Positions 30,997 through 41,072 of a stretch of DNA of 64,000 nt are shown here, piece after piece. Where the stretch lies: the NCBI GenBank assembly GCA_945882615.1, contig CAMCWK010000003.1, positions 94,208-158,207 on the forward strand. Reading direction: 5' to 3'. The stretch is from Rhizobium sp. Q54. Lineage in GTDB: Bacteria > Pseudomonadota > Alphaproteobacteria > Micropepsales > Micropepsaceae. Position 1 is the first letter of the stretch, and every line of letters begins with the position of its first letter. Under the pieces are notes generated by a model, which was given only the letters and a program-made list of their open reading frames with translations, had not been told where the DNA came from and searched no databases. The position numbers and the translations under genes were made by a program.

Positions 30997-31725
30997 ATGA
31001 TTCTCACCTGTCCTTCGTGCGACACGCGCTATGCCGTGGACGGGTCCAAATTCCCCGCGGCGGGGCGTACCGTGCGCTGCGCCAAATGCGGCCATAGCTG
31101 GCATCAGGCAGCCGAGGCCCCGGAGGAGATCACCCCCGATAGCGTGACGCCGCCCGAAGCGGTGGCACAAAGCCCTGCCGTCCCGGCGGAGGCGCCTGCC
31201 GCCGATCCCTATCCGGTGAACCCGTCGCCCACCCGCGCCTATGCGCCCATATCGGCCGCGCCGGAGCCGCGCAGGCCCCTGGGTCCCAAGCTGGCGGTGG
31301 TGGCCGGTTGGGTCGGGCTGATCGTGGTGGTGCTGCTGATCGCGGTTTCGGCGGTGCGCTATCGCCAGGATATCGCGGTTATCTGGCCACAATCGGCGGG
31401 TGTCTATTCCAGCCTGGGCCTGCCGGTGAATGCCAGCGGCATCGATTTTCGCCAAGTGCGCTATCAGCGCGAGAATGAAGACGGGCAGATCGTGCTGGCG
31501 GTGGCCGGCATGATCGTCAATGCCGGGTCGCGCGAACTGCCGGTGCCCCAGACAGTGCGCGTCACGCTCAGCGATGCCGACAAGCGCGAACTCTATCACT
31601 GGAATTTCAAGCCGGGCGCCACGGTGCTGAAGCCGGGCCAGTCGATACCCTTCACAACCCGGCTTTCCAGCCCGCCTGCCGGGGCGCGGCACCTGGAAGT
31701 GCGCTTCGCCAAAGACGGTCCATGA
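30997..31725 (+). CDS. MJ0042-type zinc-ribbon / DUF3426 membrane protein
   Basis: A 242-residue protein. The N-terminus is an MJ0042 zinc ribbon ([11 protein letters not shown] and [11 protein letters not shown]). A Pro/Ala-rich linker and one transmembrane helix around residues 102-122 ([20 protein letters not shown]) follow. The C-terminal periplasmic domain, with a [14 protein letters not shown] motif, resembles DUF3426. The function is unknown. It overlaps the phosphoribosyltransferase gene by 4 nt. Confidence 0.82.
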   Translation: MILTCPSCDTRYAVDGSKFPAAGRTVRCAKCGHSWHQAAEAPEEITPDSVTPPEAVAQSPAVPAEAPAADPYPVNPSPTRAYAPISAAPEPRRPLGPKLAVVAGWVGLIVVVLLIAVSAVRYRQDIAVIWPQSAGVYSSLGLPVNASGIDFRQVRYQRENEDGQIVLAVAGMIVNAGSRELPVPQTVRVTLSDADKRELYHWNFKPGATVLKPGQSIPFTTRLSSPPAGARHLEVRFAKDGP

Positions 31726-32234
31726 ACCCACCCGCGATCCTGTTTTCCGCGCAGCAGATTCAGGAACGGGTCGGCGTGATGGCCCGCACCATCGCCAGCG
31801 CCCCGCTGCGTCCCGACATCGCCATGCCGGTTCTGGTCGGCGGTTTTGTCTTTGCCGCCGATCTCTTGCGTGCCCTGGCGTGGGAAGGCGTGCCGCTGGA
31901 TGTCGAAATGATCTGGCTGCGTTCCTATGGTGACAAGCGGGTGGCCAGCGCCATCTCCATGGTGGCCGGTCCCTCCGAACAGATCGCGGGCCGCCATGTG
32001 CTGGTGATCGACGGCGTGCTGGATGCCGGACGCACCATCGCCAAGGCGGTGTCGCTGATCGAAGCGGCGGGCGCGGCCAGCGTGCAGGTGGCGGTGATGC
32101 TGGACAAGCAGCGCCGCGATGCGGTGGCAAGGGCAGACTATGTCGGCTTCACGGTGGGCGATGATTTCGTCATCGGCTACGGCATGGATGACGCGGGCAA
32201 GTATCGCGGCCTGCCGTATATCGGCAAGATTTAG
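31722..32234 (+). CDS. phosphoribosyltransferase, hypoxanthine PRTase-like
   Basis: A 170-residue type I phosphoribosyltransferase. The flexible-loop region EMIWLRSYGDKRVAS and the PRPP loop HVLVIDGVLDAGRTI are visible, with the C-terminal VGFTVGDDFVIGYGMDD base-binding segment typical of hypoxanthine PRTases. In the PRPP loop the second acidic residue of the usual ED/DD pair is Gly (IDG). Substrate specificity or activity may therefore differ. It is translationally coupled to the zinc-ribbon gene. Confidence 0.85.
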   Translation: MNPPAILFSAQQIQERVGVMARTIASAPLRPDIAMPVLVGGFVFAADLLRALAWEGVPLDVEMIWLRSYGDKRVASAISMVAGPSEQIAGRHVLVIDGVLDAGRTIAKAVSLIEAAGAASVQVAVMLDKQRRDAVARADYVGFTVGDDFVIGYGMDDAGKYRGLPYIGKI

Positions 32235-32235
32235 C

Positions 32236-32450
32236 CCCGCTGTCATTCCCGGCCGAGCATTGCAAAGCAATGCGAGGGGGTGAGGAGTGGTTCGCGGTAG
32301 CGAACGAATGGCCGACCGGCCATTCGAGCGACGAACGCCGCGAGCACCGCGAGCGGCTGGAACGGGAATCCATGTGGAACATCTGTGCGGTGATAGATGG
32401 ATTCCCTCGCCACGCACTGCGCGCGTGGCTCGCCGGGAATGACAAGCTAG
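32236..32450. repeat. structured ~200-bp interspersed repeat, copy 2 (inverted)
   Basis: This block is in reverse orientation relative to 9400-9605. It contains TGTCATTCCCGGCCGAG, the GGTTCGCGGTAGCGAAC hairpin, AATGGCCGACCGGCCATT, the GAACGCCGCGAGCACCGCGAGCG region and a terminal CGCCGGGAATGACAAG. It differs in the central part, where AACATCTGTGCGGTG replaces the CGCGATACTCCG of copy 1. It lies at a convergent junction, as copy 1 does. Confidence 0.8.
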
Positions 32451-32456
32451 TTTGAC

Positions 32457-34790
32457 TCAGAACGCCTTGAGCAGCCGATCCAGATAATCGCGCTCGGCCT
32501 GCGGACGGTTCATCTGCGCGGCGCGGCGGCGCAGTTCCTGCAAAATCTCGCGTGACCGCGCCAGATCGCTGGCGCCGGGGATCTTCACCCCCGACTCGCC
32601 GAAGGGCGCCGCGCCGCGGCCCAGCGGATCGCGCCCGCCCTGCTTCTCGCCGGCCTGCTGCTGCTGTGCCAGCTGTTGCGCGCCCTGGCGCAGGGCTTCC
32701 AGCGCTTCATTCTGGGCGCTGCCGGCATTGTCCAGATCCTTGCGGCCCAGCGCGCCCTGGGCATCGCCCATCGCCTTGCCGGCTTCGCGCAGTTTCTGCG
32801 CTGACGGCCCGTCCATGCCCTTGAGCGATTCCTGCAACTCCCTTTCCAGCGCCTGCTGCTGGCGTTGCAGGCCTTGCGGACCTCCGTCTTTCGGGTCGCC
32901 CTGGCCCTGGCGCTGGCGGAAGGTCTTGTCCTGCAGCGAGCGCTGTTTGCCCATCAGCTCGCCGAATTTCTGCAGCCGCTCGTTGTTCTGCGCATTCTGG
33001 CCTTCACCCTGGCCCTGGCCGCCCTGGGTGAGCCGCAGATTTTCCAGCATGGATTGCAGCATCGCCAGGAGTTGCGCCGCCTGCTGCCGCTCGCCGGCTT
33101 CCGTCATTTTCTGGATGGCATCGAGCAGGGTCTGCAGATCCTGCTGGCCCAGCATCGTGGCGTCGGGCGAGGTCGGCGCCTGGCCCGGCGGCGGATTGGC
33201 GGCCAGGGCCTGGGTGTAGCGCTGCATCGCTTCCTTGTAGCGCTTGAGCAGTTCGTCGATGACTTCCTGCGGCGCGCCCGCAGCCATGGCGGCGGTCAGC
33301 ATCTGCTGCAGCTTGCGCAGCTCTTCGGCCGCCGACAGCAGCCCGCCGCGCTCCAGCTTCAGCGCGGTTTCCCAGAGCAGCCGTTGCACCCGCTCGATAT
33401 CGGCTTCGCTCTTGGCGTTGCGCACGCGGTAAAAGGCATTGCGCATCGCCAGATAGATATCGTGCTGGCCTTCATAGAAACGCTCCGGCTCGATCGCCAG
33501 GGCGTCGAGGGTCATCAGTACGGTCCGCCGCCCGTTCGCATCAAGGGTGGCAAGATTCTGACGCTGTTCAATCAGGGCGCGGGCCAAAGGATCGGTGAAG
33601 ACGCGCGCCGGCAAACGGAAGCTGACGGGCTGACTGACGCCTTTCTGGCCGATGGCGTCGCGCGCTTCCAGATGCGCCTGGACCATCATTCCGGCATAGG
33701 GATGGCTGGTCAGATCGACGAAGCTTTCCTGCGTCACCGATTTCTCCGCCGCGCTGGGCAGCGGCAGGTCTGCGACCAGTGGCTTGGCGCTTTTGCGATT
33801 CTGCGGAACGATGACCGCCTGAATGCTGGCGATGCCGTAATCGTCGCTGCCCTTGAACGAAAACCGGGTGGCGAGCTGTTCGGTTCGGCTGGGAGTGGCC
33901 GTCAGGGCGATGCTTGGCAGGGCGTCGGGGACAGCGCGAATTTGCCATTTGCCGATGGCGTGACCGCCCACCTGCACCCGCACCCGCGCATCGGCGGTCA
34001 GGATCACATTGCTGGAATAGTCCCCGTCCTCGCCGGCAAAGCGCGGCGCGGCGTTGGTGCCCGCGGTCAGGCCCGGGGTGCGCGGCGCGCCATGCACCCG
34101 CAAGTTCAGCACCGAGCCCTGCGGCGCGGTGATGATGTTGGTATCGCCAACCCGCAAGCTCGTCAGCGGCAGGCCGGTATAGGGCGGCGGATCGATCCAG
34201 GCATCGATGCTGGCGGCCGCGCCCGCGCCGCTGTCAAAGGCGCCAGCCAGCCGCGCCCCGGTGTCGCCGCGCGCCAGCACCAGGCCCGCTGCCAGCGCGA
34301 TCAGCAGATACCAGCGCAATCCGTGTGGATCGCGTTCGGCAATATCGGCGCGTGGCAGGGCCAGGCGAAACTTGTTGGGAAAGCCGCGCTGGCGGTGCAG
34401 TTGCCACAGGCTTTGCGCAAACGGGTCGCTGCCCACCAGAACGTCGTCGCGCTCCGACACCGGGCGATGCGGCAAGCCGCTGTCGCGCTCCAGCCGCCGT
34501 GCGCCGTCGATGGCGCGGGGCCAGACGAAATCCTCAAAGCTGTCAACCAGCGCCAGCGCGCTGGCGGTGATGGTGGCAGCCAGCAGCAGCGACTGCAGCG
34601 GCCAGGGGACGAAGGCAAAGATGCCGGTCAGCGCCAGCGCCAGATAGAAGCCGATGAAGCCCGCCGCCGGCCATAGCCGTGGCAGCACACGCTCAATGCC
34701 GACAATGATGCGCGCCAGCAGAACCCGGCGATCCAGAGGATCAGCCAGCCAGCCAGTCGGGAATGCGGTCTTTGGCGATAAGATCGGCAT
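32457..34790 (-). CDS. TIGR02302/DUF4175 family membrane protein
   Basis: A protein of about 777 residues. Two or three N-terminal TM helices are followed by a large, mainly beta extracytoplasmic region with WIDPPPYTGLP and SDDYGIASI. A long Gln/Glu/Leu-rich coiled-coil tail (residues about 500-760) includes a Gly/Gln-rich low-complexity stretch. This matches TIGR02302 (DUF4175), an alphaproteobacterial family of unknown function. The ATG at 34790 overlaps lysA by 50 nt. It is the last gene of the argH-lptM-lysA operon. Confidence 0.85.
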   Translation of the reverse strand: MPILSPKTAFPTGWLADPLDRRVLLARIIVGIERVLPRLWPAAGFIGFYLALALTGIFAFVPWPLQSLLLAATITASALALVDSFEDFVWPRAIDGARRLERDSGLPHRPVSERDDVLVGSDPFAQSLWQLHRQRGFPNKFRLALPRADIAERDPHGLRWYLLIALAAGLVLARGDTGARLAGAFDSGAGAAASIDAWIDPPPYTGLPLTSLRVGDTNIITAPQGSVLNLRVHGAPRTPGLTAGTNAAPRFAGEDGDYSSNVILTADARVRVQVGGHAIGKWQIRAVPDALPSIALTATPSRTEQLATRFSFKGSDDYGIASIQAVIVPQNRKSAKPLVADLPLPSAAEKSVTQESFVDLTSHPYAGMMVQAHLEARDAIGQKGVSQPVSFRLPARVFTDPLARALIEQRQNLATLDANGRRTVLMTLDALAIEPERFYEGQHDIYLAMRNAFYRVRNAKSEADIERVQRLLWETALKLERGGLLSAAEELRKLQQMLTAAMAAGAPQEVIDELLKRYKEAMQRYTQALAANPPPGQAPTSPDATMLGQQDLQTLLDAIQKMTEAGERQQAAQLLAMLQSMLENLRLTQGGQGQGEGQNAQNNERLQKFGELMGKQRSLQDKTFRQRQGQGDPKDGGPQGLQRQQQALERELQESLKGMDGPSAQKLREAGKAMGDAQGALGRKDLDNAGSAQNEALEALRQGAQQLAQQQQAGEKQGGRDPLGRGAAPFGESGVKIPGASDLARSREILQELRRRAAQMNRPQAERDYLDRLLKAF

Positions 34791-36009
34791 GGCTTTCTCT
34801 GGGGCGTACGATGCCCCATTGCTCGCCCGCCACCAAGACTTCCGGCGCGCGCGGACGGGCATTGTAGTCGCCCGCCATCACCGCGCCATAGGCGCCGGCC
34901 GAAAGGATTGCCACAAGATCGCCCGATTTGAGTTCCGGCAGCGCCCGGTCGGCGGCGAAAAGATCGCTGGTTTCGCACACCGGCCCCACCACATCGTATT
35001 TGGGACGCGGCGAACCGGCGGCGGGTTCCATCACCGCCGCGATCTCGTGATGGGCGTCATACATGGCCGGGCGGATCAGATCGTTCATACCGGCATCGAT
35101 GATCAGGAAGGTCTTGGCGTCGCCGCGCTTGACGTAGATCACGCTGGAAACAAGCACCCCCGCATTGGCGGCGATCAGCCGTCCGGGCTCGAAGGACAGC
35201 TGGCAGCCGAAATCCCTGGTCACCCGCGTGACCATGGCGCCATAGGCCGCCGGATCGGGCGGCGGGCTGTTGTCGTGCTGATAGGGCACACCCAGGCCCC
35301 CGCCCAGATCGAGGCGGGTGATGGCGTGGCCGTCGGCGCGCAGTTGGACAATCAATTCGCCGACGCGCTTGAAGGCGGTTTCGAAAGGCTCCAGGTCGGT
35401 GAGCTGGCTGCCGATATGCACATCGACGCCGACGATCTCGATGCCCTTGAGTGCGGCAGCGTGGGCGTAAACCTCGCGCGCATGGGCGAAGGGAATGCCG
35501 AACTTGGTCTCCGCCGTGCCGGTGGTGATCTTGGCGTGGGTCTTGGCATCGACATCGGGATTGACGCGCAGGGTGATGGGCGCGCGCGTTCCCGCCGCCA
35601 GCGCGACCTCGTTCAGCGCCACCAGCTCGGGTTCGCTTTCGACATTGAACTGGTGGATGCCGGCGTTCAGCGCGGCGCGCATCTCGTCGCGGGTCTTGCC
35701 GACTCCGGAGAATACAATCTTGCTTGCCGGTATGCCCGCCGCCAGCGCCTTGGCCAGCTCGCCGCCCGACACCACATCGGCGCCCGCGCCCAGACGGGCC
35801 AGCGTCTTGAGCACCGCGAGATTGCCATTGGCCTTGACCGAAAAAGCGATCAGCGAGCCGGCCGGGAGCGCGCCGGAAAATACCTTGTAATGCCGCTCCA
35901 GCGTGGCGCTGGAATAGCAATAGAAAGGCGTACCGACCTTTTGCGCCAGCACATCCAGCCGCACGCCTTCCGCGCACAGCACGCCATCCTTGTACTGGAA
36001 ATAATTCAC
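34741..36009 (-). CDS. lysA: diaminopimelate decarboxylase LysA
   Basis: A 422-residue PLP-dependent decarboxylase that makes lysine from meso-diaminopimelate. The PLP Lys is in LIAFSVKANGNLAVL. HIGSQL, the GGGLGVPY phosphate-binding glycine motif and the partner-subunit CETSDLFA active-site Cys are present. Length and domain order (TIM barrel, then beta domain) match the family. It lies 14 bp after the small lipoprotein gene downstream of argH. Confidence 0.95.
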   Translation of the reverse strand: MNYFQYKDGVLCAEGVRLDVLAQKVGTPFYCYSSATLERHYKVFSGALPAGSLIAFSVKANGNLAVLKTLARLGAGADVVSGGELAKALAAGIPASKIVFSGVGKTRDEMRAALNAGIHQFNVESEPELVALNEVALAAGTRAPITLRVNPDVDAKTHAKITTGTAETKFGIPFAHAREVYAHAAALKGIEIVGVDVHIGSQLTDLEPFETAFKRVGELIVQLRADGHAITRLDLGGGLGVPYQHDNSPPPDPAAYGAMVTRVTRDFGCQLSFEPGRLIAANAGVLVSSVIYVKRGDAKTFLIIDAGMNDLIRPAMYDAHHEIAAVMEPAAGSPRPKYDVVGPVCETSDLFAADRALPELKSGDLVAILSAGAYGAVMAGDYNARPRAPEVLVAGEQWGIVRPRESHADLIAKDRIPDWLAG

Positions 36010-36023
36010 GGGGCTCGCTTCTC

Positions 36024-36167
36024 TTACCGGCCCAGAGGAAAGGGCGGCTTGGATGGATCGCGCTCGTCACGCGTCGTGCTTTGACCGTTGGGCTTCACCA
36101 GGTCGTTCTTCACGCCGCAGGCGGTGACCAGCAGCAACAGCGCCACGACAATCAGGACTTGCCTCAT
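36024..36167 (-). CDS. LptM-like small lipoprotein
   Basis: A 47-residue lipoprotein. A short signal peptide ([15 protein letters not shown]; lipobox VTAC, Cys at residue 17) is followed by [11 protein letters not shown], which resembles the CGxKGxL..P start of LptM/YifL. The mature tail is short, polar and Pro-rich. LptM binds the LptD-LptE outer membrane translocon in E. coli. Here the gene lies between argH and lysA, as yifL lies next to dapF/lysA in enterobacteria. The ATG overlaps the argH stop by 4 nt (ATGA), strong support for a real gene. Confidence 0.75.
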   Translation of the reverse strand: MRQVLIVVALLLLVTACGVKNDLVKPNGQSTTRDERDPSKPPFPLGR

Positions 36168-37546
36168 TTGAACGCCGCCTTCCAGTAAGCCAGTTGTTCC
36201 TTGACCCGCGCCGGCGCGGTGCCGCCCAGGCTCATGCGCGCTTTCACGGAGGATTCCAGCGACAGGACCTTGAAGACCTCCTGGGTAATGTCGGGATCGA
36301 CCGCCTGCATATCGGACAGCGGCAATTGATCGAGCGTCACGCCCTTGTCCTCGGCGGCTTTAACAATAGAGCCGGCAATATGGTGAGCTTCCCGGAACGG
36401 CTTCTTCAGGACCCGCACCACCCAGTCCGCCAGATCGGTGGCGGTGGGATAGCCGGCTTCCGCCGCGCTGAGCATTTTTTGCGGGTTCGCCGTCATGTCG
36501 GCGATCATGCCTGCCATGGCGGCCAGCGAGATCTCCAGCGTATCGGCGGCGTCGAACACCCGTTCCTTGTCTTCCTGCAGGTCGGTGCCATAGGTCAGCA
36601 CCAGGCCCTTGACCACGGTGGCCAGCGCCACGAAGTCACCCAGCACACGCCCGGTCTTGCCGCGGATCAGCTCGGCGGCATCGGGATTTCTTTTCTGCGG
36701 CATGATGGACGAGCCGGTGGTGAAGGCATCGGACAGGCGCACAAAGCCGAAAGCTGGCGTTGACCACTGGACAAGTTCGCCCGCCAGCCGCGACAGGTTC
36801 ACCGCAGCGATGGTGCAGGCCGCCAGATATTCCAGCGCGAAGTCGCGCGCCGAGATCGCGTCCATCGAATTGCGCATCGGGCGCGCGAAGCCCAGCGCCT
36901 TGGCGGTGGCGTCGCGGTCGATGGGGAATGTTGTGCCCGCCAGCGCGGCGGCGCCCAGCGGCGATTCATTCAGGCGCTTGCGGGTATCCTCGAAGCGTCC
37001 GCGGTCGCGGCCGAACATCTCGACATAGGCCATCAGGTGATGGGCGAAGGTCACGGGCTGGGCCACCTGCATATGGGTGAAGCCCGGCATGATGGTGTCC
37101 AGATGCTGCTCGGCCTGGGCCAGCAGCGCCTTTTGCAGCACGATCAGGCCTTCTTCGGCTCTGGTGCAGGCGGCGCGCACCCAAAGGCGGAAATCGGTCA
37201 CCACCTGGTCGTTGCGCGAACGGGCGGTATGCAGCCGTCCGGCGGCAGGTCCGATCAGTTCGGCCAGCCGCGCCTCGATATTGAGATGAATGTCCTCCAG
37301 CTCGCGCTTGAAGACGAAAGTTCCCGCGGCGATTTCCTTCTCGATCGCATCCAGCCCGCCCAGGATCGCCTGGCCATCATCCTTGGAAATGATCCCTTCG
37401 GTTGCCAGCATGCGGCAATGGGCGCGGCTTCCGGCCAGGTCTTCGCCTGCCAGGCGCTTGTCGAAATCGATTGAGGGGGTAATCTCCCTCATGATGGCGG
37501 CGGGGCCGGACGCAAACCGTCCGCCCCACATTTTGTTGGTGCTCAT
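36164..37546 (-). CDS. argH: argininosuccinate lyase ArgH
   Basis: A 460-residue fumarase/aspartase-superfamily enzyme that makes arginine and fumarate from argininosuccinate. The superfamily signature [15 protein letters not shown] is intact, with the catalytic Ser region, [10 protein letters not shown] and [14 protein letters not shown]-terminus [10 protein letters not shown] is typical. I use ATG 37546, preceded by GGATGA. The gene is divergent from tlpA with 17 bp between starts and heads the lptM-like/lysA/DUF4175 operon. Confidence 0.95.
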   Translation of the reverse strand: MSTNKMWGGRFASGPAAIMREITPSIDFDKRLAGEDLAGSRAHCRMLATEGIISKDDGQAILGGLDAIEKEIAAGTFVFKRELEDIHLNIEARLAELIGPAAGRLHTARSRNDQVVTDFRLWVRAACTRAEEGLIVLQKALLAQAEQHLDTIMPGFTHMQVAQPVTFAHHLMAYVEMFGRDRGRFEDTRKRLNESPLGAAALAGTTFPIDRDATAKALGFARPMRNSMDAISARDFALEYLAACTIAAVNLSRLAGELVQWSTPAFGFVRLSDAFTTGSSIMPQKRNPDAAELIRGKTGRVLGDFVALATVVKGLVLTYGTDLQEDKERVFDAADTLEISLAAMAGMIADMTANPQKMLSAAEAGYPTATDLADWVVRVLKKPFREAHHIAGSIVKAAEDKGVTLDQLPLSDMQAVDPDITQEVFKVLSLESSVKARMSLGGTAPARVKEQLAYWKAAFK

Positions 37547-37563
37547 CTTTTCATCCAAGGGCC

Positions 37564-38118
37564 ATGATCAAGAAAATCATCATCAGCCTGTCCGTGATTG
37601 CCGCGATCGCGTTCGGGTTTCTATATGGGAAAGGCCTGCTTTCTGTCCATCAGGGGCTGGAGCCGCCGCCCTCCCTGGCTGTGCTCAAGTTCGAGAAAGA
37701 GCCCAAAAACGCCCCTTCCGTGGGCTTTACCGACGGATCGGGCCGCCGCCATGCGCTGGAGTCATTCCGGGGCCGCTATGTGCTGCTCAACCTCTGGGCC
37801 ACCTGGTGCGCGCCGTGCGTCGCTGAGCTGCCGGCGCTGGTGCGCCTCCAGGCCCGCGCGACGGGCCTGCGGGTGCTGGCGGTCAACACCGACCGCGGCC
37901 ATGTCGATGCCGCCGCCTTCCTGAAGGCCAACAATGCGCGCGAGCTGGTGCCCTATCGCGACAGCGACGTCACCATGCTGAAGAGCTTCAAGGCCTATGG
38001 CCTGCCATTGACGGTGCTGATCGATCCGGAAGGCAAGATCGTCGCCCGCGCCGAAGGCCCCGCCGAATGGGACGACCCCGAAGCGATAAAATATTTTCGG
38101 CGGGTTACGGGGAGCTAA
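37564..38118 (+). CDS. TlpA-like thiol:disulfide oxidoreductase
   Basis: A 184-residue thioredoxin-fold protein with an N-terminal membrane anchor/signal ([18 protein letters not shown]) and the catalytic WCAPC motif in [17 protein letters not shown]. The cis-Pro loop is in [13 protein letters not shown]. It is expected to act in the periplasm, reducing or delivering electrons for example during cytochrome maturation. Divergence from argH is a common alphaproteobacterial layout. Confidence 0.88.
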   Translation: MIKKIIISLSVIAAIAFGFLYGKGLLSVHQGLEPPPSLAVLKFEKEPKNAPSVGFTDGSGRRHALESFRGRYVLLNLWATWCAPCVAELPALVRLQARATGLRVLAVNTDRGHVDAAAFLKANNARELVPYRDSDVTMLKSFKAYGLPLTVLIDPEGKIVARAEGPAEWDDPEAIKYFRRVTGS

Positions 38119-38195
38119 TACACTTTCCTTGGCCGGGCCCATCTTCAATGGGAGGAGGGCCGGCCATCCATCTTCCTTGCACCGAACAAGACTGG

Positions 38196-38218
38196 ATGGG
38201 CGGCTCAAGGCCGCCCAT
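38196..38218. terminator. hairpin between tlpA and hbd (convergent)
   Basis: A perfect 9-bp ATGGGCGGC/GCCGCCCAT stem with a TCAAG loop lies about 80 bp after the tlpA stop, between convergent genes. There is no T tract, so intrinsic termination is uncertain. The rest of 38119-38299 shows only further short inverted repeats around GTTCCCCGCG. Confidence 0.4.
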
Positions 38219-38299
38219 GATGATTGAGTTTAGCGCGTCGGCACGGGGTGTTCCCCGCGCCCCGGAGCGAAGGCAAAGCCGAAGCGACAATCCAGTAAC

Positions 38300-39175
38300 T
38301 TATCGCGTGGGAACAGGATGTTCCCCGCGATAATCGTAGAAGCCGCGTCCGGTCTTGCGGCCCAGCCAGCCGGCTTCGACATACTTCACCAAGAGCGGGC
38401 AGGGACGGTATTTGGAATCCGCCAGGCCTTCATACAGGACCTGCATCACCGACAGGCAGGTATCCAGGCCGATGAAATCGGCCAGCTGCAACGGACCCAT
38501 CGGATGGTTGGCGCCCAGCCGCATCGCGGTGTCGATGGCATCGACATTGCCGACGCCCTCATACAGCGTATAGACCGCCTCGTTGATCATCGGCAGCAGG
38601 ATGCGGTTGACGATGAAGGCGGGAAAGTCTTCGGCATAGGCGGCGGTCTTGCCGACGCGCTTGACGATCTCCAGCGCCGCCTGGAAGGTCGAATCGTTGG
38701 TGGCGATGCCGCGGATCACTTCCACCAGCTGCATCAGCGGCACCGGATTCATGAAATGCAGGCCGATGAAATTCTCCGGCCGGTCGGTGACCGAGGCCAG
38801 CCGCGTCACGGAAATGGATGAGGTGTTGGTGGCGATCAGCGTCTTGTCGGAAATCCGCGTGCAGAGATCCTGAAATATTTTCTTCTTGATGGCTTCGTCT
38901 TCGGTCGCCGCTTCGATCACCAGGTCGCGGTCGCGAAGATCGTCCAGCGTCTGGGTGACGCGGATGCGCGCCAGCGCCGGCGCAATCTGGTCCTCGGTGA
39001 TGACGCCCTTCTGGGCCTGGCGCTGCATGTTCTTTTCAACGCGCTCGACCGCCTTGGACAGCGCATCCTTGTTGATGTCATCCAGCACCACGTCATAGCC
39101 GGCCAGCGCCAGCACATGGGCGATGCCGGTCCCCATCTGGCCCGCACCGATTACGCCAATTTTCTCAACCGCCAT
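38300..39175 (-). CDS. hbd: 3-hydroxybutyryl-CoA dehydrogenase
   Basis: A 291-residue NAD-dependent dehydrogenase interconverting 3-hydroxyacyl-CoA and 3-ketoacyl-CoA. The Rossmann motif [16 protein letters not shown] is at the N-terminus. The catalytic His-Glu region is in [19 protein letters not shown] and the C-terminal [18 protein letters not shown] is typical. It follows etfA by 12 bp, so beta-oxidation or butanoate metabolism is probably tied to ETF electron transfer here. Confidence 0.94.
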   Translation of the reverse strand: MAVEKIGVIGAGQMGTGIAHVLALAGYDVVLDDINKDALSKAVERVEKNMQRQAQKGVITEDQIAPALARIRVTQTLDDLRDRDLVIEAATEDEAIKKKIFQDLCTRISDKTLIATNTSSISVTRLASVTDRPENFIGLHFMNPVPLMQLVEVIRGIATNDSTFQAALEIVKRVGKTAAYAEDFPAFIVNRILLPMINEAVYTLYEGVGNVDAIDTAMRLGANHPMGPLQLADFIGLDTCLSVMQVLYEGLADSKYRPCPLLVKYVEAGWLGRKTGRGFYDYRGEHPVPTR

Positions 39176-39187
39176 GTCGCTTTGCCT

Positions 39188-40135
39188 TTACTTGTACCCG
39201 CGCTTGCCGAGCTCTTCATCGATCTCGGGCAGCGCTTTGAACAGGTCCGCCACCAGGCCGTAATCGGCGACCGAGAAAATCGGCGCCTCTTCGTCCTTGT
39301 TGATGGCCACGATAACGCGGGAATCCTTCATGCCGGCCAGATGTTGGATGGCCCCGGAAATTCCCACCGCGATATACAGATCGGGGGCCACGACCTTGCC
39401 GGTCTGGCCCACCTGATAATCATTGGGGACATAGCCCGCATCCACCGCGGCGCGGCTGGCGCCCACGGCCGCATGCAGCTTGTCGGCAATGGAATCCAGC
39501 AATTTGAAGTTCTCGCCCGAACCCAGGCCGCGCCCGCCCGACACAATGATCTTGGCCGAGGTCAGTTCCGGGCGTTCGGACTTGGACAGGACTTCCCCCG
39601 CGAAAGTGGAAAGGCCGGGATCGGAAGCCGCCGCGATTTTCTCGACCGCAGCGCTGCCGCCTTCGCTTGCGGCCTTGAAGGCGGTGGTGCGCACGGTGAT
39701 GATTTTCTTCCCCGCCGGGGCCTGCAAGGTCTCGATGGCGTTGCCGGCATAGATCGGCCGCTCGAAGGTATCGGGCGAGATCACTTTGAGGATTTCCGAC
39801 ACTTGCGGCGTGTCCAGCTTGGCGGCGACGCGCGGCAGGATGTTCTTGCCGGTGGTGGTGGCGGGCGCGAGGATGGCGTCATACTTGTCGCTGAGCGACA
39901 GCAGCAGACTTTCCATCGGCTCGGCCAACTGCCGTGCGTAAGGCGCGCCCTCGGCCAGCAGAACTTTTTCCACGCCCGCAATCTTGGCGGCGGCCTCGGC
40001 CACGGCGGCGCAATTCTCGCCTGCCACCAGAATGTGTACCGGCGAGGAGACGGCGGCGGCGGCCGTCACCGTCTTGTGGGTGGCGTCTTTCAGAGACGCA
40101 TTGTCGTGTTCAGCGATCACCAGCGAAGCCATCAT
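39188..40135 (-). CDS. etfA: electron transfer flavoprotein alpha subunit
   Basis: A 315-residue ETF alpha subunit that binds FAD and passes electrons from acyl-CoA dehydrogenases to ETF-ubiquinone oxidoreductase. The C-terminal FAD-binding domain has [35 protein letters not shown] and [16 protein letters not shown]. It overlaps the etfB stop by 4 nt (ATGA). Length matches the family. Confidence 0.95.
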   Translation of the reverse strand: MMASLVIAEHDNASLKDATHKTVTAAAAVSSPVHILVAGENCAAVAEAAAKIAGVEKVLLAEGAPYARQLAEPMESLLLSLSDKYDAILAPATTTGKNILPRVAAKLDTPQVSEILKVISPDTFERPIYAGNAIETLQAPAGKKIITVRTTAFKAASEGGSAAVEKIAAASDPGLSTFAGEVLSKSERPELTSAKIIVSGGRGLGSGENFKLLDSIADKLHAAVGASRAAVDAGYVPNDYQVGQTGKVVAPDLYIAVGISGAIQHLAGMKDSRVIVAINKDEEAPIFSVADYGLVADLFKALPEIDEELGKRGYK

Positions 40136-40878
40136 ATGACTCCATCGGCTTTGAGCTTGTCCAAAAGCTCGGGCACGCTGGAGACCTTGGCGCCCGCCGC
40201 GCGCTTGGCTGGCTCGGTCACTTTCAGAATCTTGAAGCGGGGCGTGACGTCGACGCCGAAGTCGGCGGGGGTCTTTTCCTCGATCGGCTTCTTCTTGGCC
40301 TTCATGATGTTGGGCAGCGAGGCATAGCGCGGCTCGTTCAGGCGCAGGTCGGTGGTCATCACCGCCGGCAGTTTCACCTCCACCGTCTGCAGCCCGCCAT
40401 CGATCTCGCGGGTGATCTTGGCGGTGGCATCACCCAGCTCCAGGCTGTGGGCGAAGGTGCCCTGGGGCCAGCCCAGCAGCGCGGCCAGCATCTGACCGAC
40501 CTGGTTGGCGTCATCATCGATCGCCTGCTTGCCGGTGATCACCAGCTGGGGCTGTTCGGCCTCGACAATGGCCTTGAGGATTTTGGCGACCGCCAGCGGC
40601 TCCACCGCCGTGTCATTCTTGACCAGGATGCCGCGGTCGGCGCCCATGGCCAGTGCGGTGCGGATGGTTTCGCTGGCTTGGGCGGGTCCGATGGACACCA
40701 CCACAACTTCGGTGGCCTTGCCCTTTTCCTTCAGGCGCACGGCTTCTTCGACCGCGATTTCATCGAACGGATTCATGGACATCTTGACGTTGGCCAAGTC
40801 CACGCCGCTCTGGTCCGCCTTGACGCGAACCTTGACGTTGAAGTCGATCACCCGCTTGACGGGCACCAGGACCTTCAT
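40132..40878 (-). CDS. etfB: electron transfer flavoprotein beta subunit
   Basis: A 248-residue ETF beta subunit that binds AMP and forms the heterodimer with Etf[38 protein letters not shown] and the [24 protein letters not shown] signature are all present. It is the first gene of the etfB-etfA-hbd operon. The 195 bp between it and cytochrome c (40879-41072) contain no gene that I can support. Confidence 0.95.
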   Translation of the reverse strand: MKVLVPVKRVIDFNVKVRVKADQSGVDLANVKMSMNPFDEIAVEEAVRLKEKGKATEVVVVSIGPAQASETIRTALAMGADRGILVKNDTAVEPLAVAKILKAIVEAEQPQLVITGKQAIDDDANQVGQMLAALLGWPQGTFAHSLELGDATAKITREIDGGLQTVEVKLPAVMTTDLRLNEPRYASLPNIMKAKKKPIEEKTPADFGVDVTPRFKILKVTEPAKRAAGAKVSSVPELLDKLKADGVI

Positions 40879-41072
40879 GGTGTTTCTTTGATCCCAATGG
40901 ACGCGCTTTTGGCCGTTCGAAGAACGGCGCCCGTCCGGTTGTTGTGCGGTGCAAAAAGTATGGCCGCAGGCGCAAGCCTGTCAACGAAAGCGGACAGTTC
41001 TTGAACTAGTTCCGCTGCATTGCAGCAAAACTGGTTAAGCGCGGGGAAGATTATGCGTCAATCCGCCACAGG

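Noticed and set aside
40879..41072. EcfG promoter before etfB
   Set aside because: A GGAAC is present on the minus strand, but the nearest CGTT is about 22 nt away, outside the 16-17 nt spacing.
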